Shown piece after piece: positions 8,894 to 19,500 of a stretch of DNA of 42,570 bases. The stretch comes from Stentor coeruleus. Lineage: Eukaryota; Ciliophora; Heterotrichea; Heterotrichida; Stentoridae. The notes beneath the pieces were generated by a model. The model was not told where the DNA came from. It ran no database searches and saw nothing but the letters and a program-made list of their open reading frames with translations. The stretch spans positions 1-42,570 of the forward strand of contig MPUH01000632.1 of NCBI GenBank assembly GCA_001970955.1. Reading direction: 5' to 3'. The position numbers and the translations under genes are program-made. Positions within the stretch are counted from its first letter, which is position 1; each line of letters starts with the position of its first letter.

Positions 8894-9889
8894 ATGACAG
8901 AATATTGTGCGATATGTGGAACATATGAAAAACAAGATAACTTTAAAGATCTCTCATGTGGATGCAGATTTTGTAAAGTTTCAGTTGGTCATTGGGTAAC
9001 TGCTCAACTTGATAATTATCATAAAGATAATTTTTTTGTTACTTGTCCTCAAGGAATGCTTGGACATAATCTTAATGATGATGATCTTAAGATGTGTTTG
9101 ACACAAGAACAAATTGAACAATATGAAATTGTGAGATTGAAAAAAAACCTTATGAAAAGCTCTGAGTATAAAATTTGCCCTATGAGTCATTGTAATTATA
9201 TTGGATGGGTTGATAAAGGAAAAAGTTGTTCAGAAAGTTTGGTGTGTGGGAAATGTAATGCACTATGGATTGACCCATCTTTGTCACCGGGTTATATCAG
9301 GCTTTATGGACAAGTTGTTGGATTTTTTGTTGGAACAAGCGACTTTTGGAATTTTATTTGGAAAGAAATCTGGGTTAAGTATTGTCCAAAGTGTGACTCA
9401 CCTATTGAAAAAAATGGAGGGTGTCTTCATATGACTTGCACGAATTGTACTTATGAGTTTTGTTGGATTTGTCTACAACCTTATAGAAATCATTCGAATA
9501 GTTTATGTCAGATTAGTATTGGATACGTCTGGGGAATGATAGTTATGATTATGATTGGAACATTTGTTAGATTATATGTGATAAGTGATGTTTTTGCAGG
9601 TATTTTGAGTTATTTTATGCATAAAGTTTTGCTTGTTTTTGTTGGAGGGTTTACTTGCGTTTTGGTATTAGGGACTATTACTATGTTTTTAGAATATAGG
9701 AAAAACTATTATTTTGATTTCTTGAGAAAAATCTTTTTAGTATTTGCGATTATTTGCAATTTTGCGGCTTTATATGCTATAATTTATTTTTATTGGTTTT
9801 ACTTAGAAATTATAGGCCTTGCAGTTTTATTAGGTCTGACATTCGGTGTTAATTTTGGCTCGTGTTACTTAATTTACAATAGGTCTTAA
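8894..9889 (+). CDS. RBR-type E3 ubiquitin ligase with C-terminal membrane helices
   Basis: About 331 residues. RING1 starts YCAICGTYEKQDNF and continues with CGCRFCKVSVGHW. An IBR region (CPMSHCNYIGW, CGKCNALW) follows. RING2 reads YCPKCDSPIEKNGGC then HMTC and YEFCWIC. In HHARI-type ligases the Cys of GGCxHM is the catalytic one, and it is present here. After it come about four hydrophobic segments (from roughly residue 205 to the end), so it is a membrane-bound RBR like RNF144/RNF19 types. I choose the ATG at 8894; the open frame extends to 8870 but only through a GTG. It lies about 80 bp after centrin. Stop TAA. Confidence 0.9.
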   Translation: MTEYCAICGTYEKQDNFKDLSCGCRFCKVSVGHWVTAQLDNYHKDNFFVTCPQGMLGHNLNDDDLKMCLTQEQIEQYEIVRLKKNLMKSSEYKICPMSHCNYIGWVDKGKSCSESLVCGKCNALWIDPSLSPGYIRLYGQVVGFFVGTSDFWNFIWKEIWVKYCPKCDSPIEKNGGCLHMTCTNCTYEFCWICLQPYRNHSNSLCQISIGYVWGMIVMIMIGTFVRLYVISDVFAGILSYFMHKVLLVFVGGFTCVLVLGTITMFLEYRKNYYFDFLRKIFLVFAIICNFAALYAIIYFYWFYLEIIGLAVLLGLTFGVNFGSCYLIYNRS

Positions 9890-10234
9890 TAAATCAAATT
9901 TTACTAATACTAAAAATTTAGCAAAGCTCCTCTTAAATAAACTTTTATATATCATCTCCTTTATTTCCATATCATTAAAAATCCTTCAATACTTAAATCC
10001 CATATTCCACACAAAATCTCTCAAAAAATCTAATACTAAACTCAATAATTACATCTAACCCTAATTCTAATATCTCTAAATCCACATAAACTCCATCATA
10101 ATCCTAAAACTTTTAATCCTCACACAATCTTCAAAAAAAATAAAACCCATCCAGTCTAATTTCCAAACCCTTCTTTCTTATCTCAATTCAAATCCTAAAC
10201 CTTAAAGTTAAACTAAGCATAATAATCTTACAAA
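9890..10234. other. Intergenic, about 345 bp
   Basis: The plus strand is strongly A/C/T-biased with few G. No ORF, RNA gene or repeat seen. Confidence 0.6.
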
Positions 10235-11629
10235 ATGGATGAAGCGACAGTGCAAAAAACGTTTCTCGAGTACCTTCAATACCACAACTTGGAAAAAACT
10301 TTAAAAGCCTTTGAAGAAGAATACAAACTACCTAACAAAAAGTACAAAGAAGAAGACCTTCCAACAATGCCGAAAATTTATTCTTATATGAAAGGCGCGA
10401 ATGCTATAGCAGCTCGTGAAGCTCTAAGAGATAAACAATATAAACTCATAGAAAAAAACTATTCAATCATCTTACAAACAGGTAAACAACTAATGGCCTT
10501 AGCAATAGACTCAATACAAAAACTAGAGAAAAGTGGATACAAAGATAGTATTTCAGTAATGAAAGAACAACTTTCAAGATATAACCAAATTTTTAGTACA
10601 GAGTCAAGGATTGAAGAAAAAGACTCAATGGATGCTTTTGGGGATAACGATTTGAAAGCATTAAAAACAAAACTTCATGTTGCGTTGAAATCTAAAGACA
10701 CAAGTTCAATCAAAGAATCATTAACACATTTGCGTAAAGCTTGCTTAACAACATCAGCGAAAAACCGTCGTAGAGTGGTTGAGCAGCTGATAAAAAATGA
10801 CATTTTTTCAGGAAATATAATCCCTTTACTGAAACTGAGTAATGAGACTAGATTGAATATTTTAGCGATTTTATGTATTTATGTGTCTATACCAAAAGGA
10901 GTATTATCGATATTAAAGCAAAATTCTCAACCTTTGATTTCATATTTACTAGAGACTATAACCCAAGAAAATCCAGGATCAGTATGTCAACGTTTTTCAT
11001 TAGGTTCATTACAGAAAATATCAATATGGAATGAACCTAGTAGCTCTTTACTTATAGATGGTGGGCTTATTCATTGGATATTAAAAGAAATCCTAGAAAG
11101 AAATATTCTTTATAACGAATATATGCACCCTTATTGTATGGATTTTGGTAGTGCACTTATTGCTAATCTTATAGGAAGCCATTATGGACTTGTGTATTTT
11201 GAAACAAGACAAAGTGAAACTGAAGATATGATGAACTCTATGCTTGAAATGATTAAAGGAGATAATGTGTCTAGTTGTGTTCTTATTCATTTACTTATCG
11301 CATTAACATCTTTAGCTAATGATCGTTTTGTGGCTATTTTAGATAATACACAGTTTAATGAGAGGATTTCTGAATTTGTAGAGTTTTATAGTGTGAAAAG
11401 TGGAGAACAAGAAAATGAATCCCCTGAGTCGAGGAAGATTATTTTGGATATGTGCGCACATCTTTTTCATCCTAGAGAAAATGCAGCGAATTTAGACACA
11501 AGTGAAGTGATGGAGTTTAATGTGAGGAAACATCAAGAAGAGGTTAAGGAGATTGAGAAAAAATTAGATGATGAGAATGAGTTGTTGGTTTTTGAATGTT
11601 TTCCTGATGAAGTTATTGCTAATATGTAG
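10235..11629 (+). CDS. ARMC9-like LisH and ARM-repeat ciliary protein
   Basis: A 464-residue all-helical protein. The N-terminus is a LisH motif (VQKTFLEYLQYHNLEKTLKA, residues about 5-25). A helical middle follows, then ARM-like repeats from about residue 195. The segment QKISIWNEPSSSLLIDGGLI then HWILKEIL, with SALIANL further on, resembles the ARM region of ARMC9 (QKLSL...GLIEWL...VALLMNL). ARMC9 is a basal body and ciliary-tip protein in which human mutations cause Joubert syndrome, and it is known in Tetrahymena cilia. This copy is shorter than animal ARMC9 (over 600 residues), lacking C-terminal sequence. Stop TAG. Confidence 0.8.
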   Translation: MDEATVQKTFLEYLQYHNLEKTLKAFEEEYKLPNKKYKEEDLPTMPKIYSYMKGANAIAAREALRDKQYKLIEKNYSIILQTGKQLMALAIDSIQKLEKSGYKDSISVMKEQLSRYNQIFSTESRIEEKDSMDAFGDNDLKALKTKLHVALKSKDTSSIKESLTHLRKACLTTSAKNRRRVVEQLIKNDIFSGNIIPLLKLSNETRLNILAILCIYVSIPKGVLSILKQNSQPLISYLLETITQENPGSVCQRFSLGSLQKISIWNEPSSSLLIDGGLIHWILKEILERNILYNEYMHPYCMDFGSALIANLIGSHYGLVYFETRQSETEDMMNSMLEMIKGDNVSSCVLIHLLIALTSLANDRFVAILDNTQFNERISEFVEFYSVKSGEQENESPESRKIILDMCAHLFHPRENAANLDTSEVMEFNVRKHQEEVKEIEKKLDDENELLVFECFPDEVIANM

Positions 11630-11890
11630 ATTGGGTAATAGGGAGAAATAATAAGTAGGTAAAAATTGAAGATTAGTTGGATGGTGTTAAAATTTTTTTT
11701 TTATTATATGTTGAATCGAGTATGATTAGAGATACTGCTTTTGGGTTATTTTATTTATAATAACATCATCGAAATCATCCTCACTTACAACCCCAGAAAA
11801 CTATTATTTTCTAATATTCAACATACTCATATTTTTCCTTATCAATTCTATCTATAATAAAATAATTTATTATTAAGGTTTTCTATATTT

Positions 11891-12415
11891 CTATTTTCCT
11901 GAATGTTGGAAAATGCCTTTCGATAGAACTTTAACTTTTTTAATCATAGGAATTGATTTAGTACTTTTAGAAAAACTAGAACTATGGACTATCGCAGAAG
12001 AATTCTGGGCTTTTTTTAATGATTTTGTGCTTGTTGTTTGTATGACAATACCTTTATCCCTTGGCCCTGTAGCAGTGCTTATTTTACTAATATGGCCAAC
12101 TTTAGAGTTAAGAGAAGTTTTAAGTTCTTCAAAAATATCAGATATCGGGCTTGGACTTGGACTAAGCTCTTGACCTGATTCTATTATAGTCGATATATTA
12201 TTAAAGGCCATAGAGTTAACTTTCCTCAAGTTTGCTCGAAGATTTTCTCGGTTACGCACTTCCATCTGCTTAAAAACTTTAAACTCAAAGCCTTTTGCTG
12301 ATGAATTCACCTTCCATCGACAGAACTCTTTCATTAGCAACTTCTTTGCAATTGTCGCTAAAAATCTCAGATGAGTTTTCCTCACATCAATGTACCTTTT
12401 GTTTTTGTGTTGCAT
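11891..12415 (-). CDS. Unknown basic protein
   Basis: A 174-residue protein. The N-terminal 75 residues are helical and very basic (KNKRYIDVRKTHLRFLATIA, FCRWKVNSSAKGFEFKVF). The rest is Ser/Thr-rich and probably disordered (SPSPSPISDIFEELKTSL). No domain is recognised. It is transcribed in the same direction as the J-protein gene upstream of it (28 bp from that stop to this start). Stop TAG. It could be a cytoskeletal or basal-body linker, but nothing in the sequence shows that. Confidence 0.6.
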   Translation of the reverse strand: MQHKNKRYIDVRKTHLRFLATIAKKLLMKEFCRWKVNSSAKGFEFKVFKQMEVRNRENLRANLRKVNSMAFNNISTIIESGQELSPSPSPISDIFEELKTSLNSKVGHISKISTATGPRDKGIVIQTTSTKSLKKAQNSSAIVHSSSFSKSTKSIPMIKKVKVLSKGIFQHSGK

Positions 12416-12443
12416 TTATAAATAAGCTAAGTTTTTAAAATAA

Positions 12444-13010
12444 CTAGTTTTTACTCTTATTGTCGCCAAAATTTTCTTCAAACTTTTGGTAAAACTTATC
12501 AAGTTTAACTGAATCATCTCCCATTTCTTTTTCAAGTAGGGACTTGTTGTGAAGATTGATAAGTATTTCTTTTTCTTTGGCACTAGAAATCATAAGGATA
12601 CGAATAAGTATCAAACCAATAACTCCACTAAGTAAATATTACATAATAGCAAATGTTTCCATTAAAGCAAATCGTTTAGCTGCTCTAACATTATCATCAC
12701 GAACTGGTTTTGGTCTAGGGACTCTTTTAGGTTTTCTCTCAGAATCTTTTGTACCTGCATCTTCAGGTTTTTCAGAGTCGAAATTAGGCCTGTTATCACC
12801 CATTTCTTGGATTTCTTTATAGGCTAAGCTAATCTGCCTAAAATATTCCTGATTTTATTTTACTTGATAATGAGAGTTTATATCAGGATGATATTTTTTA
12901 GCCAACTTGTAGTATGCAAGTTTTACTTCTTTTGATGAACATGAAGGGTGTAAGCCGAGGATAGTAAAAGGGTTTTGTTTGACCCATCTTTTCAGATTTC
13001 GTGATAACAT
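12444..13010 (-). CDS. Membrane-anchored DnaJ-like (J-domain) protein, two introns
   Basis: Three exons, 13010-12864, 12848-12643 and 12627-12444, give 178 residues; without removing two 15-nt introns no long ORF exists. The J-domain starts [20 protein letters not shown] and has HPD at residues 41-43, the motif that stimulates Hsp70 ATPase; helix III continues across the first splice junction ([14 protein letters not shown]). A Pro/Arg-rich linker leads to one hydrophobic helix around residue 112 ([15 protein letters not shown]), then a charged tail. The Arg/Lys-rich start [12 protein letters not shown] could be a mitochondrial presequence, but that is inference. Divergent from the PDI-like gene with only 24 bp between start codons. 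Stop TAG. Confidence 0.87.
12628..12642 (-). other. 15-nt intron in J-protein gene
   Basis: On the coding strand GTAATATTTACTTAG, inside an Ile codon (AT|T), phase 2. It contains an in-frame stop, and removal rejoins the membrane helix. Confidence 0.9.
12849..12863 (-). other. 15-nt intron in J-protein gene
   Basis: On the coding strand GTAAAATAAAATCAG, phase 0, between codons for HYQ and EYF. It contains an in-frame TAA, so it must be removed. Confidence 0.9.
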
Positions 13011-13034
13011 ACAGTAATTTTTATATTTTTCTTA

Positions 13035-14120
13035 ATGATCACGATTATTAGTTTGTACACTTTTTGTGTTCAGGCTTTTATTGTGGACTTTTGGAATATT
13101 GATAAGAGTAGTGATTACTTTATCTTATATACAACAAGTCCTACCGTTCAGAAATCTTTTGTGGACTCATTTCTCCAACACAGCCTGCAATCATCCTACA
13201 TCTTTTGCCAAAACCAATACTCCTGCAATATCACGTCCCCATCCTCAGGCTATATAATACAAAATTCAATAAAAATCCCTTATCTCTGGGGTTTTTCCTC
13301 TGAAGACTTTACAAAATTCTTACAAAAATACTCATCTCCATCAATGATCCTCTTAAATTCCCGTTCTGATGTAGAATCATTTCGTTTAAACCCAATCTCA
13401 TTTTTGTTTTACTATGATAATTCTGATGATTTCCAAAATTTTGCCAACATTGCAAACAAATATCGATGGTGGCCTTTACATTTCGCTGCAATTTTTAATA
13501 ATACCCTAGGCCATAGAGGTGATTTTTCGCTTCCAATGGCTAAAGTACATGGATTAGACTCAACTTATGGTTATTTAGCCTATAAAGATTTTGATAGTTT
13601 TGTCGAAAAACATATTTGCCCAGTACTTCTACCTTACAGTGATGGGATTTGGATAAAAAAATGCTTAGAAAACAAAATTGTTTCGATTTCTGTGATAAAT
13701 CAAAAAAGAAAAGGCGTTTGGAATCTATATGCTGGACAGTTGAAATTAATTGGAGTTGAGTTGATAAATGAAAAAGAAGATATTTTCCAAATGATGTATG
13801 TGGATTCTAAGAAATACCCTGAATTTCTTGAGGAATATAATATCCCTATCGTCCCTTGTGTACTTATTGAAGACTGGAGAAAAGGTGATAAGTATTATTT
13901 AGGGGACTTTAGTTTGAAAAACAAGAAAAAATTCTTGCAGATATTATATAGTATAAAAAATGAACAGGCTAGTCCTAAAGATTTTAAACTTGAACTTATG
14001 CCGATTACACAGTCTTTTACCGTATGGCATGCATTCCCATTATTGTTTTTATTTTCAGGACTTATTATTTTGTTTTTCATTTGCTTCAGAATAACCTTTA
14101 GTAAACAAAAAATCAATTAG
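13035..14120 (+). CDS. PDI/TMX-like membrane protein without CxxC
   Basis: A 361-residue protein. A hydrophobic signal peptide is at residues 1-15 (MITIISLYTFCVQAF) and one C-terminal membrane helix at about 330-352 (PLLFLFSGLIILFFICF), with a short basic cytosolic tail. The lumenal part suggests two or more thioredoxin folds: NKYRWWPLHFAAIFNN, then QMMYVDSKKYPEFLEEYN followed by IPIVPCVLIED, which resembles the FAxxDxxxYPxLxxxxxIxxxPtlxl pattern with the cis-Pro. I find no CxxC active site, so it would be a non-redox chaperone-like member of the secretory pathway. Head to head with the J-protein gene. Stop TAG. Confidence 0.6.
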   Translation: MITIISLYTFCVQAFIVDFWNIDKSSDYFILYTTSPTVQKSFVDSFLQHSLQSSYIFCQNQYSCNITSPSSGYIIQNSIKIPYLWGFSSEDFTKFLQKYSSPSMILLNSRSDVESFRLNPISFLFYYDNSDDFQNFANIANKYRWWPLHFAAIFNNTLGHRGDFSLPMAKVHGLDSTYGYLAYKDFDSFVEKHICPVLLPYSDGIWIKKCLENKIVSISVINQKRKGVWNLYAGQLKLIGVELINEKEDIFQMMYVDSKKYPEFLEEYNIPIVPCVLIEDWRKGDKYYLGDFSLKNKKKFLQILYSIKNEQASPKDFKLELMPITQSFTVWHAFPLLFLFSGLIILFFICFRITFSKQKIN

Positions 14121-14152
14121 ATTACGTTAGTAAGATAAATTTTACCAATAAT

Positions 14153-15865
14153 TTAACTAAGGAGTGCGTTTTCAAGCTGCTGTTGTTTGTGCAGCAGCCT
14201 TTTATACTGTCTCCAGATTGGTATTTTCCCTTTAACAGCTCCTCCATATATCGCAGCTTCTCTTACTGCAAACATAAGCAGTCCAGTCAAAGCACAAAAC
14301 TCAGTATAATACTGTGGCTGTAACAAATTATCTTTCCCATAAAGCATAACTTCTAATTTATCCATATTTTCATTGCTAAAATCGAAAGTTGCGATTTTCT
14401 CAATAATAAATTTATCAATTGTCTTATTGTTTTTATCTTTATTCTTAGCATCTTTTAAAAACTCTTGACACACGTTCCAAGCCTCTTCATCATTATCTGG
14501 TAATTCTAATTTCATCAACACATAAAAAAGTCTAAAAGTCCATATGATTTCTTCTCTTGGAATTCTATCAAAATAAAATTTCTCATCATCCATTGTTGTT
14601 AAAAGACTTAATGCGCTTTTAGCCCCAACTGTTAATTCAAATGGTTTATCGATATTGATTTCTTCATCACTACAATTGTTTTTTATGTTGTTGATTAATA
14701 TTTGAATTTCTTCTAATGACATTTGAGGCATATTTTCTGGTGCTGTTATTCGACCTTCACTTGGTCTTCCTGGAGGTTCATCTTGGGGAAGGGTTTCGAA
14801 TGAGGGGATTTTATTGTTTGGTTCGGGATCTTTGGTAGGCTCTTTTGTCGGTTCTTTAGGCTTTTCAGGCTCTTTTTCATGGTTTTCAGAACTGCTGGCT
14901 GATAATTCAGGGATTTTTGGTTGTTCTTCAGTTTTTGGCGATATGTTTTTACTTAGTTTGGGGTCAGGTTTTTTAGAGTCTTCTTTTTTTTTCTTTTCCT
15001 CTTCTGTTTTTTTCTTTGTCTCTTCAGGCTTTTTTTTAGTTTCTTCAGGCTTTTTCTTTTTTTTCTCTTCTTCAGATTTTTTCTTTGCCTCTTCAGCTTT
15101 GGCTTTTTTCTCTTTTTCTTCTTCTGCTTTCTTTTTGGCTTCTTCTTTTTTCTTATCGTCTTCTTCTTTTTTTTTTTGTTTTTCTTCCTCTAGTTTTTTC
15201 TTAGCTTCTTCTTTTTTCCTATCATCTTCTTCTTTTTTTCTGAGTTTCTCTTCTTCAGCTTTTTTCTTAGCTTCTTCCGCTTTAGCTTTTTTCTCTAAAT
15301 CTTCTTGTTTTTTCTTTTCCTTTGCTTCTTCAGTTTTTTTCTTTGCCTCTTCTTTTTTCTTCTCTTCTTCTTCTTTTTTTTTCGCTGCAACTTCTTTCTT
15401 TTTAGCTTCTTCTTCTTCTTTTTTTTTCATCATTGCTTCTTTTTTCTTTGCATCTTCTTCTTCTTTTTTCTTTTGCTGAATTTCTTTTTTCTTATTATCT
15501 TCTTCAGCTTTTTTCTTTTTAGCTTCTTCTAACTTAGTTTTATTATCATCTTTTTTATCTTCAGGTTTTTTCTTATCCTCTTCTTTTTTCAAAGGTTTTT
15601 TCAGGTCTGCCGTGACAGGTTTTGGAGGTATTTCAGATTTAAAATGGGTTCTTGCAGTTTGTGCTCTTTGAAGTCCTTCACATTCATCATCTGGGGTTTT
15701 AATATCTCCATTTGGCATTCTACCTTTAAGCAATTCAGCAAAACCTTGAACTTTTGTAATTGTTTCTTGTAATCGCGCATGCTGAGTTTCTAAATTACTC
15801 TGAAGCTGGTCAAGCCTTTTACCAACAGCATTTTCAACCTCTGTTTTAAGCTGTTCCCACTCCAT
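14153..15865 (-). CDS. Long Lys/Glu single-alpha-helix protein
   Basis: 570 residues. The N-terminus is a short coiled coil (QLKTEVENAVGKRLDQLQSN). Residues from about 90 to 310 are almost only Lys, Glu, Ala and Asp in repeats such as EEAKKKAEEEKLRKKEEDDR, typical of a stable single alpha helix. A Pro/Glu/Lys-rich linker follows. The last 170 residues form a separate helical domain (SLEEIQILINNIKNN, REEIIWTFRLFYVLMKLELP, WRQYKRLLHKQQQLENAL) that I do not recognise. Such a helix acts as a rigid spacer, for example in cytoskeletal or basal-body proteins; the role here is inference. Converges with the preceding gene, 32 bp apart. Stop TAA. The long Phe/Ser ORFs on the opposite strand are its shadow. 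Confidence 0.8.
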   Translation of the reverse strand: MEWEQLKTEVENAVGKRLDQLQSNLETQHARLQETITKVQGFAELLKGRMPNGDIKTPDDECEGLQRAQTARTHFKSEIPPKPVTADLKKPLKKEEDKKKPEDKKDDNKTKLEEAKKKKAEEDNKKKEIQQKKKEEEDAKKKEAMMKKKEEEEAKKKEVAAKKKEEEEKKKEEAKKKTEEAKEKKKQEDLEKKAKAEEAKKKAEEEKLRKKEEDDRKKEEAKKKLEEEKQKKKEEDDKKKEEAKKKAEEEKEKKAKAEEAKKKSEEEKKKKKPEETKKKPEETKKKTEEEKKKKEDSKKPDPKLSKNISPKTEEQPKIPELSASSSENHEKEPEKPKEPTKEPTKDPEPNNKIPSFETLPQDEPPGRPSEGRITAPENMPQMSLEEIQILINNIKNNCSDEEINIDKPFELTVGAKSALSLLTTMDDEKFYFDRIPREEIIWTFRLFYVLMKLELPDNDEEAWNVCQEFLKDAKNKDKNNKTIDKFIIEKIATFDFSNENMDKLEVMLYGKDNLLQPQYYTEFCALTGLLMFAVREAAIYGGAVKGKIPIWRQYKRLLHKQQQLENALLS

Positions 15866-16049
15866 TAATTTAAATTATTACATGCTTAAAGATCAAGTAT
15901 TACACTACAGAAAACTAAAAAACCCTTAAGCAACTAAATCAAATTAAAGATTTTTTTATACATTAAACACAATTTCACACTTTATAATCCTTTTTAACAT
16001 AAAATTTAATACAATTTATTTGTTAGAAGAAGAGATGTAAATAGGTAAT

Positions 16050-16417
16050 ATGAGTAAAGTTTTTTGGCTTTGTATGAAATGCTTTAAAAAAACTGAAGAG
16101 CCAGAAGAAATCAAATCGCATAAGGAAGAAAAAAAACTATGTGNATGAAATGCTTTAAAAAAACTGAAGAGCCAGAAGAAATCAAATCGCATAAGGAAGA
16201 AAAAAAACTATGTGATATAGAGATCAAGCTTGATAATGAAGAACTTAAGGAGCAGAAAGAAAATCAAGCATCAAAGGAATTTAAAAGGCATAAGTTTCAT
16301 AAAAATCGATCAGCAACTTCTGTTAAAAACCAAGGTAATCATATTGAAAGTGCCCCAGCTGGACTTTGCACTTTTCGTACTGATGATATTAGGACAAGTA
16401 TTTCTGGTAGCAAGTAG
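16050..16417 (+). CDS. Small unknown protein, interrupted by an assembly join
   Basis: The start ATG is at 16050 (MSKVFWLCMKCFKKTEEPEE). The 70 bp at 16074-16143 are repeated exactly at 16145-16214 after the N at 16144. Dropping one copy and the N leaves 297 nt in one frame: 98 residues ending TSISGSK, stop TAG at 16415-16417. The frame agreement supports the view that the duplication is an artefact. The protein has an N-terminal CxxC and is otherwise Lys/Glu-rich and probably disordered. No family recognised. It may share a 184-bp bidirectional upstream region with the gene to its left. Confidence 0.65.
16074..16214 (+). repeat. 70-bp exact direct repeat across an N
   Basis: 16074-16143 and 16145-16214 are identical and flank the N at 16144. 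Collapsing them restores a single reading frame. Confidence 0.95.
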
Positions 16418-16541
16418 ACTAAATGTATAAATAAACTAAACTTTTCTCATAATTTTGTTTAAAAATAAGTGTTTATTATTAGGTTATGAATATTTTTAAT
16501 TTTGTGGATTGGAAGATAAGATTATAAGTGAATTATACAGA

Positions 16542-19500
16542 TTAGAAGGTTTTGGTGTCTAGGAGTGAGTAGTCGATAATAACATTTAAAATGCTTTCCA
16601 TGCGGATAACTCGAAAGATTCTTTCTTCTTCGTCTTTTTTTACTATTGAGTGGATTTCAAAGATTCTTGATAGTGTTTCATCTTCAGAAATACCTGAGTT
16701 TTTCATGAGTTCCATATACTCTTTCTCTTCCAACAACTCATCTCTTGCATATTCCACTTTAAGTTTCTCATACACTTTATCTTTAATTTTATAATAATAC
16801 TTCATCATCAAATCCAAAAATTCATCCGAATTTACCGCATCAACAATTTTGGGTCCTTTTCTCTTTACCTGATTTTCCATATCATCAACCTTAAGCCCAT
16901 AAACCATTATCACAATTTCTTCAATCATAGCCTCATTAATTTTTTCATCAAACAAACTATGTACACATTGAATAAGTCTTTGTAAAGGTGAATAATGACT
17001 AATCTCTCCTAATATCCCACTAGCTAAACTATTATAATCAATACTCTCAAAAGCTCCTAAAAAGAAATTCCAATCTTCAGCAACATAATCACTATCAATA
17101 CCAAGAAACTTAGAAAAATTCCTCACCCTAGCATTTTTGTTTCTATAAAAACAAGTTGATACAATAGCTTGTTTAAATTTACTTTCAGCTACAGTTTTAA
17201 GTCCATACATATTGATAAGAAAATCATACATTATCATTGAAGCTTCATATTTTTTATAGTTTTGATTATCTCGACACATACTAAGTTTTTCTGAATAAAC
17301 TGAGTTTATTGTTTTGATTAAAGATTTTATTGTAAGTGAAGGTTGGACATTATAAATGTTGTCAATTGATTGTACAACAAGACCAAGCATTTTCTGCCCA
17401 GGATGTGTTATGATAGTTCTTCTTGTTGTCTGACCTAGTATAAACTCTTCAAATTTCGATAAGGGTTTTTTAGTTAAAGTTTTATGATGTTGGCTCCACC
17501 TTTTGCCTTTAGAAGCACTATTAGCCATATTTTCTCCATCAGAAAAATCTTCAGATACTTTCCTTTGTCTAGTTTGACTTGTACTTTTTTCTATTTTCTC
17601 TTCACCCCCAAGATGTTTTTTATCACTTTGCGCTATCGATCCCCAATGATTTTCATCATCAGCATCATGATTTTTTACTATTAAATCTTCACTTTCATCA
17701 GTTTGACAACTAATACTAATCTTAACAATCTCATCATCTAAAATATCCCCTCCTTCATTTATAGTAAAAAGTTTATTAAGCACTTTATCAAGTTTAATTC
17801 CCCTTTTTCTACTACGACTATCTTTCATTAAATCTGTTTTTTTTTCTTCATTATTAGAAATATCTTGTAAAATATTCTTCAATTGTTGGATTGAAGAAAG
17901 AAGCTGAGCTCTAGATAAATCTTCATATGGTATTGGGTTTATTGAAGTTTGACACGATTTTGTATGTTTATCAAAAGAATTTGGAGAAAAAGTTTTTGGA
18001 TTTAGGTTTTCTTGATGTGGTTTTTGATTGTGAAGGTTTTTGTTGTTGGGGTTGCTTTTAGAGATCCCTACTGATAGGATTTGGGTGTATTTAGGTGATG
18101 GCGGATCTGAGAGTTCAGATATAGAATTGAAAGATGTGTTTAAGTTTTGTTTTTTACCAGTTGAAGAATAGACTATGTTTTTTTGATCGGTTGGCTTAGG
18201 TTTTGGGGAGATTCGGGATTTTTCTTGAGTTGATAGTTTTTCTTGGTTGAGTTTTGATTGAGTTTTTTCGTTTGGTTTGTGCTTTTCTTCAGGGTTTTTG
18301 TCTTCTTGGGTTTTTGGATGATCTTCTGATATGTGAAGCTTATCTTCAAGGATTTTAGGTTTTTCAAGTGTAGGTTTGGATTTTTCGTCTTTTTTTTTAA
18401 ACTTTTCTTCTGAGACTTTTGGCTTTTCGATTTTCTCTTTAGGCTTTTCATCTTTTTGCCTTACCCGGTCCTTCGCATCGCTTTCTGGGCTGTTTTTATC
18501 ATCTTTTCCAGACTGTTTTTCCTTGTAATATTCTCTACCTTTTTCTCTTGCGCTCTCCACATTACTTTGCCCTTTGACCGGGTTTGTTTTACCTGATTTT
18601 TTTCCTTTTTTCTGTATATCTCCTATAGAAACATTAGCAAAATTATCATATTCTACATTAGAAACTTTTAACGTATCAGCTTTTCCAATCTCATCCTTAT
18701 TCACTTGAATTTTTGAAGTATTTTTTATAGGTTCCTGTGAATGTTCTTTTGTTTTTTTCATATACTTTTTTGTAGATGATGTTTTAATCACACTATTTTT
18801 TTTATTCTTCCCAACACCTTTCATCACTTTTACTGAACTCCTTCTATTTTTATCTTGTATTAACTCCGCATTATTTTTTTCTATAATTTCTTCACTTTCT
18901 TCTGATTCTGACCCACTAATAGGTATATCTTCAATATTTTTTTCTTTATCATCAGCACTTAAAGTTCGTATTTTTTTATTTTTTATTTTACTATCATTTA
19001 TTTTCGCAATAGTTTCTTGATTATCATCAGATACTTGTTTAAAAAAATCCTCTTGTTGAAATGTTATACTTTTTACTAGGATTCTTGGTTTTATTGATAT
19101 GTTCATAGATACAATCCTATAAATTTTTATCATAGGTCTACGTTCTGGGTATTGAAAAGATTTATGGGCGAAAAGAGTGAAAGTCTTACCATTTGGGTTT
19201 TCAATATTTTCAATGTTTTCTTGTATTATTTCAGGTATTTGTTCGTTTTCTGTCATGATTTCAGCGTTTTTACATTCAGCTAAAGATGTAACTTCATCGA
19301 AGTATTGGGTAACACTAATCCCTGAGTCATTTTTTTGGATGATTTTCTGTTTATGGAACACATCTTGGGTATCGAAATACCCAAACATAATTAACTGTCT
19401 TTTAGGATAAATTTTTCCAAGATTTGATTGTTTTATATATGCTGAATCTTGACTAGGCACTTCTTCTATAGCTTTTAAGGTTTTTTTTCTAGTAATTTTT

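Noticed and set aside
14814..15532. Long plus-strand ORFs rich in Phe and Ser
   Set aside because: They are the antisense of the Lys/Glu-rich repeat region of the minus-strand gene.
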